A stretch of 16,252 nucleotides of DNA, taken from NCBI GenBank assembly GCA_964643575.1, contig CAZXTD010000090.1, forward strand, positions 1 through 16,252, written 5' to 3'. This document shows, one piece after another, positions 15,530 through 16,252 of this stretch. Under the pieces are notes generated by a model. The model searched no databases and was not told the DNA's origin. It worked only from the letters and a program-made list of their open reading frames with translations. The stretch is from Glaciecola sp964643575 (lineage in GTDB: Bacteria > Pseudomonadota > Gammaproteobacteria > Enterobacterales > Alteromonadaceae). Both the position numbers and the translations under genes were made by a program. Within the stretch, counting starts at the first letter, position 1. Every line of letters starts with the position of its first letter.

Positions 15530-15988
15530 ATGAGTATTACTTTGATTATTGTAGTAGCAGTGGCAGCAATCATTATTGTGGCTTTAGGTGTTTATGCTGG
15601 CAGATTAATTTTTATGGTAAAACGCCAAAACGAACAGCAGCAAGCGGTGCGTGATAAACGACTTGCTTCAATGCAATCATCTATTCAAACCATTGCTTTT
15701 GCCATGCAACAGCAGCAGTGTGACTTATCGGAAGGTGTTATTAGAATTTGCCGCCTATTAGAATCCTTGCCGCTTTCTCCCCTGCCCGACTACCCTGCGC
15801 GCTACCCTGCGACACATGCTTTGTTTGACAAAGTAAAAAGCTACCCTACGCATGAAGCCCGCAATGCACTACCCAAAAAAGAACGCCGCGCTCAAGACAA
15901 AGAGAGAGAACAGTTTGAAAGTGAATGGGAATCAGCCATTTTAAAAGAAACAGAAGGTTTACGTCAGTTTACGGCAAAAGCCGACTAA
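15530..15988 (+). CDS. DUF2489 membrane-anchored protein
   Basis: A 152-residue protein with one N-terminal membrane segment (about residues 2-27, ITLIIVVAVAAIIIVALGVYAG) followed by a basic K-R and a cytoplasmic, mostly helical domain. The pattern QSIQTIAFAMQQQQCDLSEGVIRICRLLE and the YPATHALFDKVKSYPTHEARNALPKKERRAQD segment match the DUF2489 family, whose function is unknown. The ATG at 15530 is preferred to a GTG six bases upstream; GGTGGG lies just before it. Its steady position after yihI in related bacteria suggests a housekeeping link, but no role is known. Confidence 0.85.
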   Translation: MSITLIIVVAVAAIIIVALGVYAGRLIFMVKRQNEQQQAVRDKRLASMQSSIQTIAFAMQQQQCDLSEGVIRICRLLESLPLSPLPDYPARYPATHALFDKVKSYPTHEARNALPKKERRAQDKEREQFESEWESAILKETEGLRQFTAKAD

Positions 15989-16101
15989 AAATAACAAGGC
16001 GACAATGCACGTAAACTGTGCCTTTGAGCCATACCAAATCATCGCACTTACATGTATACTTACGCCCTTTAAAATTTTATATAACCAAAGACGTCGGTAA
16101 C

Positions 16102-16252
16102 ATGCAAAAATACGACCTAAACACCTTTCAGGGCCTTATATTGGCGCTCCAAGATTACTGGGCACAGCAAGGCTGTGTTGTAATACAGCCACTCGATATG
16201 GAAGTGGGCGCAGGCACATTCCATCCAATGACATTTTTACGCTCTTTAGGTC
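16102..16252 (+). CDS. glyQ: Glycyl-tRNA synthetase alpha subunit (N-terminal part)
   Basis: The first 50 codons of glyQ, cut off by the window end. GlyQ pairs with GlyS to form the bacterial alpha2beta2 glycyl-tRNA synthetase that charges tRNA-Gly in the cytoplasm. The visible start, with FQGLILALQDYW (9-20), GCVVIQPLDMEVGAGTFHP (24-42) and the LRSLG at the edge, is nearly the same as in E. coli. The ATG follows a weak GG-rich stretch (CGGTAA). The 113 bases between the DUF2489 gene and glyQ hold a TATACT hexamer (16055-16060) that could be its -10, but no well-placed -35. Confidence 0.96.
   Translation, partial: MQKYDLNTFQGLILALQDYWAQQGCVVIQPLDMEVGAGTFHPMTFLRSLG

Noticed and set aside
15989..16101. 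Terminator between the DUF2489 gene and glyQ
   Set aside because: The GCAC/GTGC and AAGGC/GCCTT pairings are short, mutually awkward and followed by only three T.
1..16252. IS elements, integrases, CRISPR arrays, tRNA or rRNA genes, defence systems
   Set aside because: No transposase or nuclease-like proteins, no spaced identical repeats and no cloverleaf-like sequence were recognised in the window.

Overview
The window looks like chromosomal DNA of a marine gammaproteobacterium, most likely of the order Alteromonadales. The evidence is gene order and protein similarity recalled from memory. trkH, polA, engB, a diheme cytochrome c4 gene, yihI, a DUF2489 gene and glyQ occur in an order close to the trkH..polA-spf-engB-yihI neighbourhood of Escherichia coli, and the base composition is moderately AT-rich. 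No IS element, integrase, phage gene, CRISPR array, tRNA or rRNA was seen. A run of ten N inside polA marks this as draft sequence.

Layout. Positions 1-1779 hold the 3' end of a serine-hydrolase (beta-lactamase-like) gene, converging on the potassium-uptake gene trkH with a 4-base overlap of stop codons. Positions 1780-2404 are a 625-base divergent intergenic region with a perfect DnaA box in front of polA. polA (2405-5111) is interrupted only by the assembly gap. Positions 5112-12602 are an accessory block separating polA from the usual downstream neighbours. It contains a secreted YHS-domain protein divergent from an AraC-family regulator, a GH9 glycoside hydrolase lipoprotein, a conserved secreted protein of unknown function, a homocysteine S-methyltransferase, a transglutaminase-like/TPR lipoprotein gene broken by a 2-base duplication, and a DUF4350-like lipoprotein. 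Positions 12603-13062 hold a start-less ORF remnant on the minus strand and, on the plus strand, a candidate small RNA with three hairpins and a strong terminator. From 13063 the conserved backbone resumes: engB (minus), cytochrome c4, a second three-hairpin candidate small RNA, yihI, the DUF2489 gene and the start of glyQ.

How the genes may work together. The backbone genes serve housekeeping roles: K+ uptake, DNA repair and Okazaki-fragment processing, ribosome assembly GTPases (EngB, and YihI acting on Der/EngA), respiration and glycyl-tRNA synthesis. The accessory block is rich in envelope proteins: three lipoproteins, two secreted proteins and one secreted/lipid-anchored glycoside hydrolase. 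The most interesting non-coding signals are the candidate RNA in the spf (Spot 42) position next to engB, the terminator-ended RNA in the E. coli csrC position just upstream of yihI, and a 21-base-spaced direct repeat between the YHS gene and the AraC-family gene that fits an AraC-type operator. No clearly novel multi-gene defence or biosynthetic system is visible.
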